Origin: Bordetella sp. FB-8
GTDB lineage: Bacteria > Pseudomonadota > Gammaproteobacteria > Burkholderiales > Burkholderiaceae_B
Reading direction: 5' to 3'
DNA: 64,000 nucleotides
NCBI RefSeq assembly: GCF_000382185.1
Contig: NZ_KB907784.1
Location: 3,814,597-3,878,596, forward strand
Part shown: piece by piece, positions 1 through 9,025 of the stretch
Numbering within the stretch: the first letter of the stretch is position 1
Layout of the letters: the number at the start of each line of letters is the position of its first letter
Notes under the pieces: generated by a model
What the model was told of the DNA's origin: nothing
Seen by the model: only the letters and a program-made list of their open reading frames with translations
Databases searched by the model: none
Made by a program: the position numbers and the translations under genes

Positions 1-185
1 GCGGCGAGGGCGTGCCGCCCTCCTGTCCCGCTCCGGGCACCCCTACGGGGTTCCCCCGCCGCCAAACCCAGGCGGCGGCTCCCCCTCCCCCTCAAACCCA
101 GTCTCCAGACAGGCGGGCGGCCATCGGCAAAGCGTCGCGCCCAGCTGCTGCGCTGACAGTTTTCTTTTTTCCAGGAGCATTACCC

Positions 186-893
186 ATGATCGTTGCAGTC
201 CTGAACTACTCCGGCTCGGTCGGTAAGACCGTCATCGCCAGCCATCTGCTGGAACCGCGCATCGCCGGCGCCGAGGTTATCGCCGTCGAATCCACCAACG
301 AGTCCGCGGCTGATCTGGGCCTGGACGTCGACCAGTTGCGCGGCGATCAGTTCGGCCGGCTCTTTCGCAAGCTGCTCACCACCCCCGCGGCCATCGTCGA
401 CGTGGGCGCTTCGAACATCGAGGACTTTCTGACAGAACTTTCCAAGTACGACAACGCCCAGGCTGAGATCGATTACTTCGTGCTGCCGGTTGTGCCCACG
501 GGCAAGGCGCAGCGCGAAACGATCAAGACCGTTGCCGCCTTGGCGAGCATTGGCGTGGACCCGCATCGCATCCGCGTGCTCTTCAACATGGCCGAAGGTT
601 CGATCGCCGAAGATTTCGGCACCATCCTGCGCGAAGCTGACCAAGCCGGAGGCTTTATCGCCAATCCGAAAGCCGTGCTCGAGAAAAACGAAGTCTTCGA
701 GCTGCTGGCCAAGCGCCGCATGTCGATCAAGAGCGTGGTCGATGATCCCAACGACTATCGCATGTTGCTGCGCCAGTCCGACCCGGCCGATGAAAATCGC
801 ATCGAGGACTTGGGAGATCGGGCGGCCCTGCAAGCGCTGGCCAAGCGCGTATGGCGGCAGATGGACGATGCTTTCGTGGAGGTGTTTGCGTAA
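186..893 (+). CDS. stbB: StbB-like plasmid stability ATPase
   Basis: A 235-residue protein beginning with a ParA-like deviant Walker A, GSVGKT, at about residues 10-15. The fold is a small P-loop ATPase, and the VDVG stretch near residue 66 fits a Walker B position. In IncW and IncN plasmids StbB lies beside stbC and the trw/tra DNA-processing genes and affects plasmid placement and transfer; here the next three genes are StbC-, TrwB- and TrwC-like in the same order and strand, which supports the name. The frame is open further upstream to base 12, but the ATG at 186 has an AGGAG at 173-177 and begins directly with the conserved P-loop strand. The upstream part is low-complexity proline-rich sequence. 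No StbA or TrwA gene is visible to its left. Confidence 0.75.
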   Translation: MIVAVLNYSGSVGKTVIASHLLEPRIAGAEVIAVESTNESAADLGLDVDQLRGDQFGRLFRKLLTTPAAIVDVGASNIEDFLTELSKYDNAQAEIDYFVLPVVPTGKAQRETIKTVAALASIGVDPHRIRVLFNMAEGSIAEDFGTILREADQAGGFIANPKAVLEKNEVFELLAKRRMSIKSVVDDPNDYRMLLRQSDPADENRIEDLGDRAALQALAKRVWRQMDDAFVEVFA

Positions 894-932
894 CGGGCCA
901 TAGCGCCTCACCCGCCACGCAGGAACTCTCGC

Positions 933-1370
933 ATGGATACCCCCTCCCCAACTTCGAAGTCGCCGGCCCAGCACGTGGCTACGGGGCCGGCCGCAGTGCC
1001 CCCGCCCGAGCCGCGCAGCAAGCTGGAATACATGTTCCGCGCCATGCTCGTCGAGGCCGACCAGCTCACCACGCGTAGCGAATCTTTGGTCAAGCAGCTC
1101 AATGCCGCGGCGATGCAGATGCAGACCCTGCCGAGCATCCTGCGCAAGACCAGCGCCGCCGTTCAGGATCAGGCCACGACGCGGGCGGTGCAGCAGATGC
1201 GAGAGGTTTCACGCGAGATCGACGATTCGCGGCGGCTGCTCAAACGCACGGCCCAGGCGCTTGGCGCGCAGCAAGGCCGCAACCTCTGGACGATCGGTCT
1301 TGTGGCCTTCGGTTGCAGCCTGCTCGGCGGCCTGACCGCAGCCCTCATCGTCTTGACCGCGTTCAAGTAA
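933..1370 (+). CDS. stbC: StbC-like membrane-anchored plasmid protein
   Basis: A 145-residue protein with a proline-rich N terminus (to about residue 30), a long charged helical and probably coiled-coil middle (about 35-118), and one C-terminal membrane helix (about 120-142). The start has an AGGAA-type ribosome site about 10 bp upstream and follows stbB by 39 bp, so the two are co-transcribed. The architecture and position between StbB and the coupling protein match StbC of IncW/IncN-type plasmids, whose biochemical role is poorly defined. The assignment rests mainly on gene order, since the sequence itself is weakly informative. Confidence 0.55.
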   Translation: MDTPSPTSKSPAQHVATGPAAVPPPEPRSKLEYMFRAMLVEADQLTTRSESLVKQLNAAAMQMQTLPSILRKTSAAVQDQATTRAVQQMREVSREIDDSRRLLKRTAQALGAQQGRNLWTIGLVAFGCSLLGGLTAALIVLTAFK

Positions 1371-1443
1371 TCCCTTCCGGACGCGTCGCCAGCTCGCTGG
1401 CTAGCCCTGCCCTTTCCCGTTTCCCGCAATCACTCCTGAGCCT

Positions 1444-3084
1444 ATGACAATCGCACCTGACACACGGCGCCGCATACTGAAGTTTTCCGTCATCTTCCTG
1501 CCGTTCGGCACCTGGCTTCTGACGGCCATGTTCCTAAGTGGCGTGGGCCCCAGGCAGATCCGCTGGCCCTTGATCTCCTACTGGGTGCTGGCCACGCCAC
1601 GCGTTTTTCCCCTAATCACCGCGCCTTTTGCCGGCTTGCTCCTGGTCATAATTCTGGCGGTGCTTCTCAAACGCTATGCGACAACCAAGGGATTTGACGG
1701 GGCTGGGTACAAGCGGCACATCCGAGGCACGCAGATCATCCCGTTCAAGAAAATGATCAAGAAGTGTCGGGAGAAAGAAGCCGACCAGGTGGATGTCGCG
1801 GGTGTGCCGATGCCTACGGATCTGGAAAACCTGCACCTGCTGATCAATGGGGCGACGGGCACCGGCAAGTCGGTGCTGATGCGCGCTCTCATCCTCTCGC
1901 TACTCAAGCGCGGCGATCGGGCCGTCATCGTTGACCCGGACGGCGCGCTCTATCGCAAGTTCGGCCGAAAAGGCGATGTGATTCTGAACCCGTTCGATAC
2001 GCGCACACAGGGCTGGATGTTCTTTAACGAGGTCCGGGCTGACTACGATTGGAAGCGCCTGGCGTTTTCTGTCGTGCCCCTGGGGCAAAGCGCCGAGGAT
2101 GAAAACTGGAACGGCTATGGCCGGCTCCTGCTTCGTGCCGTATCACGCAAGCTCTTCGAGATGGGCATCAACGACATCGGCCAGGTGATCTACTGGTGCT
2201 GCGAAGCGCCTTTCGATGAAATCCGCGCCTTTCTTCAAGGCACGGAAGCCTTCTCTCTTTTTGCAGGTGCATCCGAATCTACGCGAGCATTCGACAGCGC
2301 GCGCTTTGTGATGTCCAAGTACGTAGCCGAACACCGGGATATGCCCAACGGGAATTTCAGCATTACCGAATGGCTTGAGACTGGCACGGGTTGCCTTTAC
2401 ATCACCTGGAAGGAGAACATGAAGGTCGCTATGCGTCCCCTGATCTCGTGCTGGGTCGATGTCTTCTGTTCAGCTTTCCTCTCCCTGCAAGAGTCTCAGT
2501 TACGGCGCTTCTGGCTGCTGATTGACGAGTTGGCCTCTCTGGAAAAACTCGCCACGCTCCAAGACGCGCTGACGAAGGGCCGCAAATACGGCCTGCGTGT
2601 CGTGGCGGGCCTACAGACGATCGCGCAGATCGTGGACATCTACCGCGACGCGGCCAAAACCTTGCTGGCCAGTTTTCGCAGCCTGGTGGTTCTGGGTGGC
2701 GCGCGCACCGATCAGGAGACTGCGCAGGCCATGTCCAAGGCGCTGGGCGAGCATGAGGTCGAACGACCTGAATACACGGACTCACGAAATGCCGGACGCG
2801 ACCGCAGCACTAGCGAGCGGTTGACTCGAACCAAGGAACCGGTGGTGATGGATTCGGATATTCAAGGCCTGAAAAAACTGACGGGCTACGTCGGCTTTGC
2901 CGAGTCCGAACTCATTACGAAGTTCACCCTCACCCCCATCCCTTTCGTCAATCGAAACGAGGCTTTCGTGGAAACCGAATCGTTGCGCACTCGCAGTGCC
3001 GCCGCACGGCTTCGCGCGGATGATATCGAGCCAACCCCATGGGATATGAACGATGCTCTCCCATCAGATCCTACACAGAAGTAG
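1444..3084 (+). CDS. trwB: Type IV coupling protein, TrwB/TraD family
   Basis: A 546-residue hexameric ATPase expected to bring the relaxase-DNA complex to the conjugative secretion channel at the inner membrane. Two membrane helices are visible (about 13-32 and 55-77), followed by the RGTQII-type segment typical of the family, Walker A GATGTGKS at about 137-144, and Walker B LLIDE at about 357-361. Length and layout match TrwB of R388 (507 residues). Its last 32 bases overlap the start of the relaxase gene, so the pair is translationally linked. The ribosome site is weak. No secretion-channel (virB-like) genes occur in the window, so it must work with a channel encoded elsewhere or beyond the left edge. 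Confidence 0.92.
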   Translation: MTIAPDTRRRILKFSVIFLPFGTWLLTAMFLSGVGPRQIRWPLISYWVLATPRVFPLITAPFAGLLLVIILAVLLKRYATTKGFDGAGYKRHIRGTQIIPFKKMIKKCREKEADQVDVAGVPMPTDLENLHLLINGATGTGKSVLMRALILSLLKRGDRAVIVDPDGALYRKFGRKGDVILNPFDTRTQGWMFFNEVRADYDWKRLAFSVVPLGQSAEDENWNGYGRLLLRAVSRKLFEMGINDIGQVIYWCCEAPFDEIRAFLQGTEAFSLFAGASESTRAFDSARFVMSKYVAEHRDMPNGNFSITEWLETGTGCLYITWKENMKVAMRPLISCWVDVFCSAFLSLQESQLRRFWLLIDELASLEKLATLQDALTKGRKYGLRVVAGLQTIAQIVDIYRDAAKTLLASFRSLVVLGGARTDQETAQAMSKALGEHEVERPEYTDSRNAGRDRSTSERLTRTKEPVVMDSDIQGLKKLTGYVGFAESELITKFTLTPIPFVNRNEAFVETESLRTRSAAARLRADDIEPTPWDMNDALPSDPTQK

Positions 3085-6000
3085 CGCGGCAAAGTCCGGG
3101 CACTACTATGCCGAGCAAAAGGACGATTACTATGCCCGCGATGGCAACAACGCCCAGTGGCAGGGCGCCGGCGCCAAGGCCCTGGGCCTGACTGGTGAAG
3201 TCAGCCGCGACCAACTCGTGGCCGCCATGCGCGGCGACTTCAAGCGCTGGTTCGGCGAGGACCTGGGCCTATCGGACTCGATCCGCAAGGACGCCAAGGC
3301 GCGGGCCGCGCTGGACATGACTTTTTCGGCGCCCAAGTCGATCAGCATTCAATCGCTAGTGGGCAAGGACGCGACCGTCCTGGCCGCGCACGACCACGCG
3401 GTGACCCGGTCGCTGGACTTCATGGAAAAGGAGCTGCTGCGCGCCCGGCAAAAGGTCGACGGCGTCTCCCACACCGAGAAAACGCAGAACGCGATCATCG
3501 CCAAATTCCGGCATGAGACGGCCCGGCCGACCATGAAGGACGAGGCGGATCCCCAACTGCACACGCACGCCCTGCTCATGAACCTGACCCAACGCGCCGA
3601 CGGCACCTGGGTCGCGCTCTCGAACGACGAGATCTACCGGGCCAAGCAGCTCCTGGATGCCGTCTACAAGAACGAGATGGCCGCCTACCTGCAGCACGCA
3701 GGCTATGCCTTGCGCTTCGAAGACGGCAATTTCGAGCTGGCCAACATCAGCCGGGCGCAGATCGAGCACTTCTCCAAGCGCGGGATGACCGTGGAGGCGG
3801 AGCTGGCCAAAATCGGGCAGACCCGCCAGAGCGCCAGTCGCGAACTCAAGCAGGCGATCACCCTGGCCACCCGCAAGGAAAAGCAGCCCGACCTCTCCCG
3901 CGCGGACCTGCAAGCTCGGTGGGAGCGAGATGCCAGAGAACTGGGCATCGACTTCTCCGCCGGCGGCCGTGGCAAGCAAACTGGCCAGGAGCTGGATCGA
4001 GATCGGCCTGGCTCAGAGGCTGGTGTGGATGCAGGCACGGCCCCTGCCGCGCCAGGCCCGGGCCGCCAGCCTGGCCAGGAATCTGAGCCGGATTCCGGTC
4101 GGGACACGGCCCCGTCCGATCCGACGCAAACGACCAGGCAGTTGCGCGGCCGTGTGGCCGACGAGTGCATGCGCTGGGCGATAGCCCATTTGACCGAGCG
4201 TGAATCGGTCACCACGGAGAAGATGCTGATTAGCGCCGCCATGGAACATGCGCGGGGCACGGGCGTATCGATCTACGAGATCCAGACCGCCTTGCGTGAA
4301 GCCGTTGGCCGTGGGCACCTGGTGCAAGGGGCGCCGGTGTATCGGCTGGATCAGGCCGAAAGCGAGATCCTGTCTCGCGATGCCTGGGTCGAAACCATGA
4401 TCCGCCAAGGTTCGGCGCGAGAAGCTGCGCAGGCCAACGTCAAGCGGGCCATTCTCACCGGCGGCCTGATCCTGGACGACGTACGCCTGACAACCCAGGC
4501 GGCGCGCGAGCGCGAAAAGCGCATCCTGCAGATCGAGCGGGACGGGCGCGGGGCCATGGTGCCGGTCATGACGGGAGACCAGGCCAAAGCAGCGCTGGCC
4601 GATATCGGTCTGAAGCCGGGCCAGCAAAAGGCCGCCGAACTGATTCTGACCAGCGCAAACCGCGTGGTCGGCGTGCAGGGCCTGGCCGGCACCGGGAAAT
4701 CCCATATGCTCAACCAGGTCAAGCAACTGGCCGAGGCCCAAGGCTATACCGTGCGCGCGGTCGCCGCCTACGGCACGCAGGCCAAGGCGCTGGAGCTGCT
4801 CGGTGTTGAAGCCAACACCATTGCCTCCATGCTGGAAGCGCGTTCGGCCCGGGCTGCCAATCCTGCCGCCGGCACCGGCGAGACATCGACGGCTCCTACC
4901 GCGCCGGCGTCGGTTGCGGCCGGCAAGGGGAAGGGCTTCTGGAAACTTTTCGCCCCAATCGGGAAAATGGCGGGCAAGAAGTCGCCCTCGCCCGTTCTGC
5001 GCAAGCAAGATCCCGCCACGCGCGCGGGCGGGCCTGCCGCTGGCCACGAGGGCGCGAAACGCGAGCGGTTCCAGCTCGATGAAAAAACCATCCTGGTGGT
5101 CGACGAGGCTGGGGTTGTGCCGACCCGCCAGATGGAAAAGCTCCTGCAGCGGGCCGAGAAAGCCGGGGCGCGGGTCATGCTCCTGGGCGATCAGGCGCAG
5201 ACCAAGGCGATCGAGGCCGGCCGGCCCTTTCATCAGCTGCAGGACGCCGGCATGCAGACCGCGCTCATGGGAGACATCATCCGTCAGCAGGATCCGATTC
5301 TCAAACGGGCCGTGGAGGTGGCTGCGGTCGGCCGCGCCTCCGAGGCGCTGCACATCATCGAGAGCCGGCTCAATGCCGTGCACGAGATCGAGGACAAGGA
5401 CGATCGCTATAGCGCCATTGCAAATCGGTACGCGCAGCTGGAGGCCGACGTGCGGCGCCAGACATTGATCGTCACCGGCACGAACGATTCTCGCAACGCG
5501 ATCAATGACCTGGTCCACGATGCCCTGGGCCTACAGGGAAAGGGACGCGAATGCACCATGCTCACGCGGATCGACACCACGCAATCGGAGCGCCGATCAG
5601 CAAAGTATTACCGCCTGGGGGACATCATCCAACCCGAGCGCACCTATCAGGGCGGCAAGCTCGCGCCAGACAACCACTATGCGGTGGTTGGCATCAATGG
5701 AGCGAAAAACCGGCTGACCGTCAAACACCTGGTGACGGGCGAAACGGTCACGTTCAATCCGCAGCGCACGACCAAACTGTCCGTGTACCAGAAGGTGCTT
5801 GCCGAGCTTTCGGCCGGCGACTGGGTACGGGTCACGCGCAATGATGCCAAGCTCGACATCCGCAATGGCGAGCGCTACCAAGTTGCGCAGGTCAGTGAGC
5901 AAGGCGTGACGCTGTCGGCCGTCGGCGAGGATGGTCAGGTGACCCGGCAGGTGACGCTCACCGGTGGCGCCGAAGCCGCACCGTTGCACCTGGACCGCGC

Positions 6001-6262
6001 CTACGCGTCGACAGTGCATAGCGCCCAGGGACTATCGGAAACCGGCGTCATTCTGAATCAGGAAAGCACCTCGCGCACGACCAAGCGCGATGTGTTCTAC
6101 GTCGGGATTTCGCGGGCCAAGCACTGGATCGATGTGTTCACGAACGACAAGACCAAGCTGCCCTTCGCGGTTGACCAACGCGAAGATAAGTCGGCCGCGC
6201 TGGACATTGGCGTCATTGCCAAATCGCCCAGCCGCGAGCGACGTGCCGAGCATGGCATCTAA
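3053..6262 (+). CDS. trwC: MobF-family conjugative relaxase-helicase (TrwC type)
   Basis: A 1069-residue bifunctional enzyme that nicks oriT, stays covalently attached to the DNA and unwinds it. Residues 1-300 are the relaxase domain: it opens MLSH as in R388 TrwC, has paired tyrosines at 18-19 and 26-27 (catalytic positions in TrwC), and the metal-binding motif PQLHTHALL near 170. The C-terminal RecD-like helicase carries Walker A GLAGTGKS near 545 and Walker B ILVVDEAG near 680. The region around 310-360 is a low-complexity linker rich in Gly, Pro and Asp. Start 3053 lies inside the end of trwB. The cognate oriT is not recognised in the window and may lie left of stbB. Confidence 0.95.
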   Translation: MLSHQILHRSSAAKSGHYYAEQKDDYYARDGNNAQWQGAGAKALGLTGEVSRDQLVAAMRGDFKRWFGEDLGLSDSIRKDAKARAALDMTFSAPKSISIQSLVGKDATVLAAHDHAVTRSLDFMEKELLRARQKVDGVSHTEKTQNAIIAKFRHETARPTMKDEADPQLHTHALLMNLTQRADGTWVALSNDEIYRAKQLLDAVYKNEMAAYLQHAGYALRFEDGNFELANISRAQIEHFSKRGMTVEAELAKIGQTRQSASRELKQAITLATRKEKQPDLSRADLQARWERDARELGIDFSAGGRGKQTGQELDRDRPGSEAGVDAGTAPAAPGPGRQPGQESEPDSGRDTAPSDPTQTTRQLRGRVADECMRWAIAHLTERESVTTEKMLISAAMEHARGTGVSIYEIQTALREAVGRGHLVQGAPVYRLDQAESEILSRDAWVETMIRQGSAREAAQANVKRAILTGGLILDDVRLTTQAAREREKRILQIERDGRGAMVPVMTGDQAKAALADIGLKPGQQKAAELILTSANRVVGVQGLAGTGKSHMLNQVKQLAEAQGYTVRAVAAYGTQAKALELLGVEANTIASMLEARSARAANPAAGTGETSTAPTAPASVAAGKGKGFWKLFAPIGKMAGKKSPSPVLRKQDPATRAGGPAAGHEGAKRERFQLDEKTILVVDEAGVVPTRQMEKLLQRAEKAGARVMLLGDQAQTKAIEAGRPFHQLQDAGMQTALMGDIIRQQDPILKRAVEVAAVGRASEALHIIESRLNAVHEIEDKDDRYSAIANRYAQLEADVRRQTLIVTGTNDSRNAINDLVHDALGLQGKGRECTMLTRIDTTQSERRSAKYYRLGDIIQPERTYQGGKLAPDNHYAVVGINGAKNRLTVKHLVTGETVTFNPQRTTKLSVYQKVLAELSAGDWVRVTRNDAKLDIRNGERYQVAQVSEQGVTLSAVGEDGQVTRQVTLTGGAEAAPLHLDRAYASTVHSAQGLSETGVILNQESTSRTTKRDVFYVGISRAKHWIDVFTNDKTKLPFAVDQREDKSAALDIGVIAKSPSRERRAEHGI

Positions 6263-6284
6263 CCATTCAAATAGGACTGAGAAG

Positions 6285-6374
6285 ATGGAGTTGTTGATTT
6301 GTCAGGCAGGTGATCCGGCGCAGATGACGCCGAAAATCATGCACATGAATCGGGGAGATAACGATGGAACATGA
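6285..6374 (+). CDS. Possible 29-residue leader or small protein
   Basis: A short frame starting ATG, lying just after the relaxase stop and overlapping the next start by 11 bases. A GACTGAGAAG sequence precedes it, which is a modest ribosome site. It may be a small protein or simply a translational-coupling leader for the gene at 6364. No family is recognised. Confidence 0.25.
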   Translation: MELLICQAGDPAQMTPKIMHMNRGDNDGT

Positions 6375-6570
6375 CGCCCTCACCATAAAGCAGATCGAGG
6401 CCGCGATCAACCGGCTGCGCGAGCGCGCCCCGGGTGATGGCGTGACACTGGCGCCTGGTGTTGCGCAGCTGGCCGGTCTTTACGGCCGGATGATCTGGTT
6501 TCACTTGGCCAGCGTTTCGGCGGCTTCGCTGACGGCCGATGAAGCGTCCGCGCTGTCCGCTGCAGCCTAG
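6364..6570 (+). CDS. Small DUF3717-like protein
   Basis: A 68-residue protein with GGGGAGATAAC just before the ATG. The N-terminal ITxxxIEAAINRLR-like pattern and the later LAGLYGRMIW segment resemble the DUF3717 family of small proteins found in Burkholderiales. This is recognition by pattern, not by search. It lies directly after the mobilisation genes and before a secreted nuclease. The function is unknown. Confidence 0.5.
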   Translation: MEHDALTIKQIEAAINRLRERAPGDGVTLAPGVAQLAGLYGRMIWFHLASVSAASLTADEASALSAAA

Positions 6571-6600
6571 CCGCTATCCTCATCCCCCTGGAGTTTTTGC

Positions 6601-7524
6601 ATGACTGTTTCGAACTATCCTCCCCGGCGCAAAATTGCTCAGCGAAGCGGCACCAGCCTGGCCGCCCTGCTCGCGGCGCTGTTTCTGATTACCCCGGCTC
6701 CCAGCGCCTACGCCGCGTCCACCAGTTGCCCGGCCAACTTCTTCGGCGGCCAGGCCCCCGATCTGGTCAATGCCAAACTGGCCGCCCGTACGTATGCCTT
6801 GTGTTTTTCCGAATTTGCTGTGCTGGATTCGGGGTTGACGCGCACGCCGTTGTATTCGGCCGACCGGCTGACGGCCCAGCGCATCGCGCAGGCGAGCAGG
6901 CAGCGCCGCGCCGATGCTGCGGATACGTTCCACGAAGAGACGCGGCTGCCTGCTCAAGACCGGGCTCGACTCTCGGACTATGCTCGTAGCGGCTACGACC
7001 GTGGGCACATGTCGCCCAACGGCGACATGTCCAGCGCCGCTGCACAGGGCGAATCCTTCACGCTGGCCAACATGGTTCCGCAGAACGCCGATAACAACCG
7101 GCATCTGTGGGAAGGGATCGAGGCCACAACGCGCAGCCTGGCCTCCCGATACGGCGAGGTTTATGTGGTTACCGTGCCGATCTTCGCCGGCGCGCAGACC
7201 CAGTGGCTGCACAACCGCGTGGCTATACCGGCCAGGCTCGCGAAGGCGATCTATGTGCCTGCGCTGCGCGGTGCGGCCGTCTACCTGACGGACAATGCAC
7301 CTGGCATGCAATGGCAGACGATTTCCGTCGCTCAGCTGCGTGATCTGTCCGGCATCGATGCTTTCCCTGCGCTCGCCGAGCCGGTCAAAGAGGCGGCGAT
7401 CAACCTACCCGAACCCAAGCCCTTCAGCCAGAGCCATGAGCCGAGGTCGTACTCGGGTGAAAATGAGGGGAAGCGCTATTCCAACACGCTTCTCTTTCAT
7501 TCGTTCAAGCAGCTCATGCGCTAG
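6601..7524 (+). CDS. Secreted DNA/RNA non-specific endonuclease
   Basis: A 307-residue nuclease of the NUC1/EndA (beta-beta-alpha metal) superfamily. An N-terminal signal peptide spans about residues 1-40 (hydrophobic LAALLAALFLITPAPSAYA). The catalytic motif YDRGHMSPNGDM is at about 131-142, with general-base His after DRG; the following NMVPQNADNNRHLW segment supplies the metal-binding Asn and stabilising residues. Such nucleases occur beside transfer genes on several plasmids and conjugative elements, where they may degrade extracellular or periplasmic DNA. GGAG and a 30-bp gap precede the ATG, suggesting the same operon as the relaxase. Confidence 0.88.
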   Translation: MTVSNYPPRRKIAQRSGTSLAALLAALFLITPAPSAYAASTSCPANFFGGQAPDLVNAKLAARTYALCFSEFAVLDSGLTRTPLYSADRLTAQRIAQASRQRRADAADTFHEETRLPAQDRARLSDYARSGYDRGHMSPNGDMSSAAAQGESFTLANMVPQNADNNRHLWEGIEATTRSLASRYGEVYVVTVPIFAGAQTQWLHNRVAIPARLAKAIYVPALRGAAVYLTDNAPGMQWQTISVAQLRDLSGIDAFPALAEPVKEAAINLPEPKPFSQSHEPRSYSGENEGKRYSNTLLFHSFKQLMR

Positions 7525-7546
7525 GCCCAGCACCAGGAAATCCAAC

Positions 7547-7801
7547 ATGACATTCCATCCCTTCGCCAATGAATCGGACGCGCTTTCACTGGGTGGCCTT
7601 TCCGTCGAAAACCACGTCGATCGCATTGCCGTGTTCGGTGACGTCACGGTCACCCGCGACAAAACAGGCTTAAAGCTTGCGCGGGACCTGGCCCAGTTGA
7701 TCAACGTCGTGGTGAGTTCGCTCGAGGCCGATAAGACCCTGCCGGATACCATTGCGCCCGACCAGGCGCCGACCGGCGGACGCGACCCATTTGCAGGTTG
7801 A
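7547..7801 (+). CDS. Hypothetical 84-residue protein
   Basis: A small acidic cytosolic protein with no signal or membrane segment, preceded by a CAGGAAA ribosome site and 22 bp after the nuclease stop, so probably the last gene of the transfer operon. The middle (about 26-65) contains alternating hydrophobic residues consistent with a small alpha/beta fold and a TRDKTGLKLARDLAQL helix. No family recognised. Confidence 0.55.
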   Translation: MTFHPFANESDALSLGGLSVENHVDRIAVFGDVTVTRDKTGLKLARDLAQLINVVVSSLEADKTLPDTIAPDQAPTGGRDPFAG

Positions 7802-7821
7802 TGCCTGCGCTCGGCAGATGT

Positions 7822-8142
7822 TCATCGACTCTCCCCATTGAACATCGGTTCTGGTATGAAGACCGACGCCAACAGTGCACCCAGCGCCATCAGCAAGACC
7901 CCGCCCATGGGATGCGTCAGGGCCGACACGGCAGGTGCGCCGAAAGCAAGGGATGCATGCGGCGCAGCAGGCCGATCTCCAGCACTCGGGCGCCGACCTG
8001 CACCGGCCCCATCAAGGTGCCAACGGCGACGGCTGCGGCAAGCGTTGCGCCGGTGGGCATGAGCAACTTCGTGAATTGACAGGTGAGGTCCGGCGCATAG
8101 AATAGCAGCAGCCAGGTTGAAGCGCCACTGCACGTCGATTTA
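7822..8142 (-). pseudogene. Remnant of a multi-pass transporter (MFS-like), frameshifted
   Basis: Two overlapping minus-strand frames together read as the C-terminal part of a hydrophobic transporter: the upstream one contains AAAVAVGTLMGPVQVGARVLE and the downstream one THPMGGVLLMALGALLAS, joined by a frame change near 7915-7950. The pattern resembles the end of an MFS permease of a kind often linked to metal-resistance genes. The 5' side stops at the IS5-family insertion at 8149. The piece is too short and shifted to be functional. Confidence 0.55.
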
Positions 8143-8162
8143 GTGCTAGGCTGAATCGACAT

Positions 8163-8501
8163 TCAAGGTATCCAGAAGGCAAGGGATGCGAGGTGAATGA
8201 AGGCGAGGAAGTTGTCGGGCTTTCGGTCGTAGCGTGTTGCGATGCGCCGGTATTGCTTGAGCCGCGCGAAGCAGCGCTCGATCCGATTGCGCAAGCGATA
8301 CCGGGCCTTGTCGTAAAAGCGAGGTTGCTGGCAAGTTCTCGGTGGGATGACCGGTTCGCTGCCCTGTGCCCGTAGGTGCTCGACGAACTCGCGACTGTCG
8401 TAGCCCTTGTCGGCCAACACGTAGCGGCACTTCAGACCGGCCAGCAGGGCACTTGCCTGGGTGATGTCGTTGCGCTGGCCGCCGGTCAGGATGATGCGCA
8501 C
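8163..8501 (-). CDS. IS5-family transposase, C-terminal frame (OrfB)
   Basis: Carries the second catalytic Asp (VLADKGYDS) and the third catalytic residue in RIERCFARLKQYRRIATRYDR, giving a complete DDE set with OrfA. The frame is open upstream of the listed ATG to the frameshift site near 8585, and the ATG is probably not used independently. Its stop lies inside the left terminal repeat. Confidence 0.8.
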   Translation of the reverse strand: MRIILTGGQRNDITQASALLAGLKCRYVLADKGYDSREFVEHLRAQGSEPVIPPRTCQQPRFYDKARYRLRNRIERCFARLKQYRRIATRYDRKPDNFLAFIHLASLAFWIP

Positions 8502-8542
8502 CGGCCGCCCCTGCCCATCGACAGCTAGGTGGATCTTGGTGC

Positions 8543-8935
8543 TCAGGCCTCCTCGGGAACGCCCCAGAGCCGAGTCCGGCGCCCCCCTTTTCCGGTCGCC
8601 GCCTGTGCATGCGCCCGGACAATGCTGCTGTCGATCATCAGGTACTCATTGTCCCGATCCCGCGTCAGCGCCTGGAATATGCGCTCCCACACCCCGTTGC
8701 TGGCCCAACGGGTGAAGCGCTTGTGCACACTCTTGTACTGCCCGTAACGGCTAGGCAAATCACTCCACCGTGCCCCCGAACGCAGCACCCACAGTACGCC
8801 ATTGACGAACAGTCGGTTATCTTGGGCCGTGCGCCCCGGGTCGCCTGCCTTGCCTGGCAGCAGCAATTCGATGCGCTCCCACTGGGCTTGGCTAAGTTCG
8901 TAACGACTGGGGCGGGGATGCATTTGCTTGGACAT
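8543..8935 (-). CDS. IS5-family transposase, N-terminal frame (OrfA)
   Basis: A 130-residue frame with the helix-turn-helix region (PSRYELSQAQWERIELLLPG) and the first catalytic aspartate in MIDSSIVRAHAQ near residue 101. It is expected to fuse to the downstream frame by -1 slippage at the A4G6 run complementary to 8582-8591, immediately after ATGKGG, as in other IS427-group elements. Both frames look intact, so the element may be active. Confidence 0.85.
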   Translation of the reverse strand: MSKQMHPRPSRYELSQAQWERIELLLPGKAGDPGRTAQDNRLFVNGVLWVLRSGARWSDLPSRYGQYKSVHKRFTRWASNGVWERIFQALTRDRDNEYLMIDSSIVRAHAQAATGKGGRRTRLWGVPEEA

Positions 8936-9025
8936 CCCTTCATTTTAAAAATGAATGTCGATTCAGCCTAGAACTGCAAATCCATGTGAAAATTATTGTG
9001 TAGGCATTCTGGCGCTGGAGGTCAA

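Larger units (their letters stand above)
8149..8968 (-). mobile_element. Complete IS5-family (IS427-group) insertion sequence, 820 bp
   Basis: Perfect 17-bp terminal inverted repeats (GGCTGAATCGACATTCA at 8149-8165 and its complement at 8952-8968) are flanked by a TA duplication at 8147-8148 and 8969-8970. Both transposase frames are on the minus strand. Size, TA target and split transposase are typical of the IS427 group. It has inserted next to, and probably shortened, the transporter remnant at 7822-8142. Confidence 0.9.

Noticed and set aside
1..185. oriT or an stbA/trwA gene at the left edge
   Set aside because: The 185 bases show only proline-rich low-complexity sequence and a ribosome site; no inverted repeat plus nick motif could be recognised.
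4013..5518. 501-codon minus-strand frame inside the relaxase gene
   Set aside because: Antisense shadow; the relaxase and helicase motifs on the plus strand are unambiguous.
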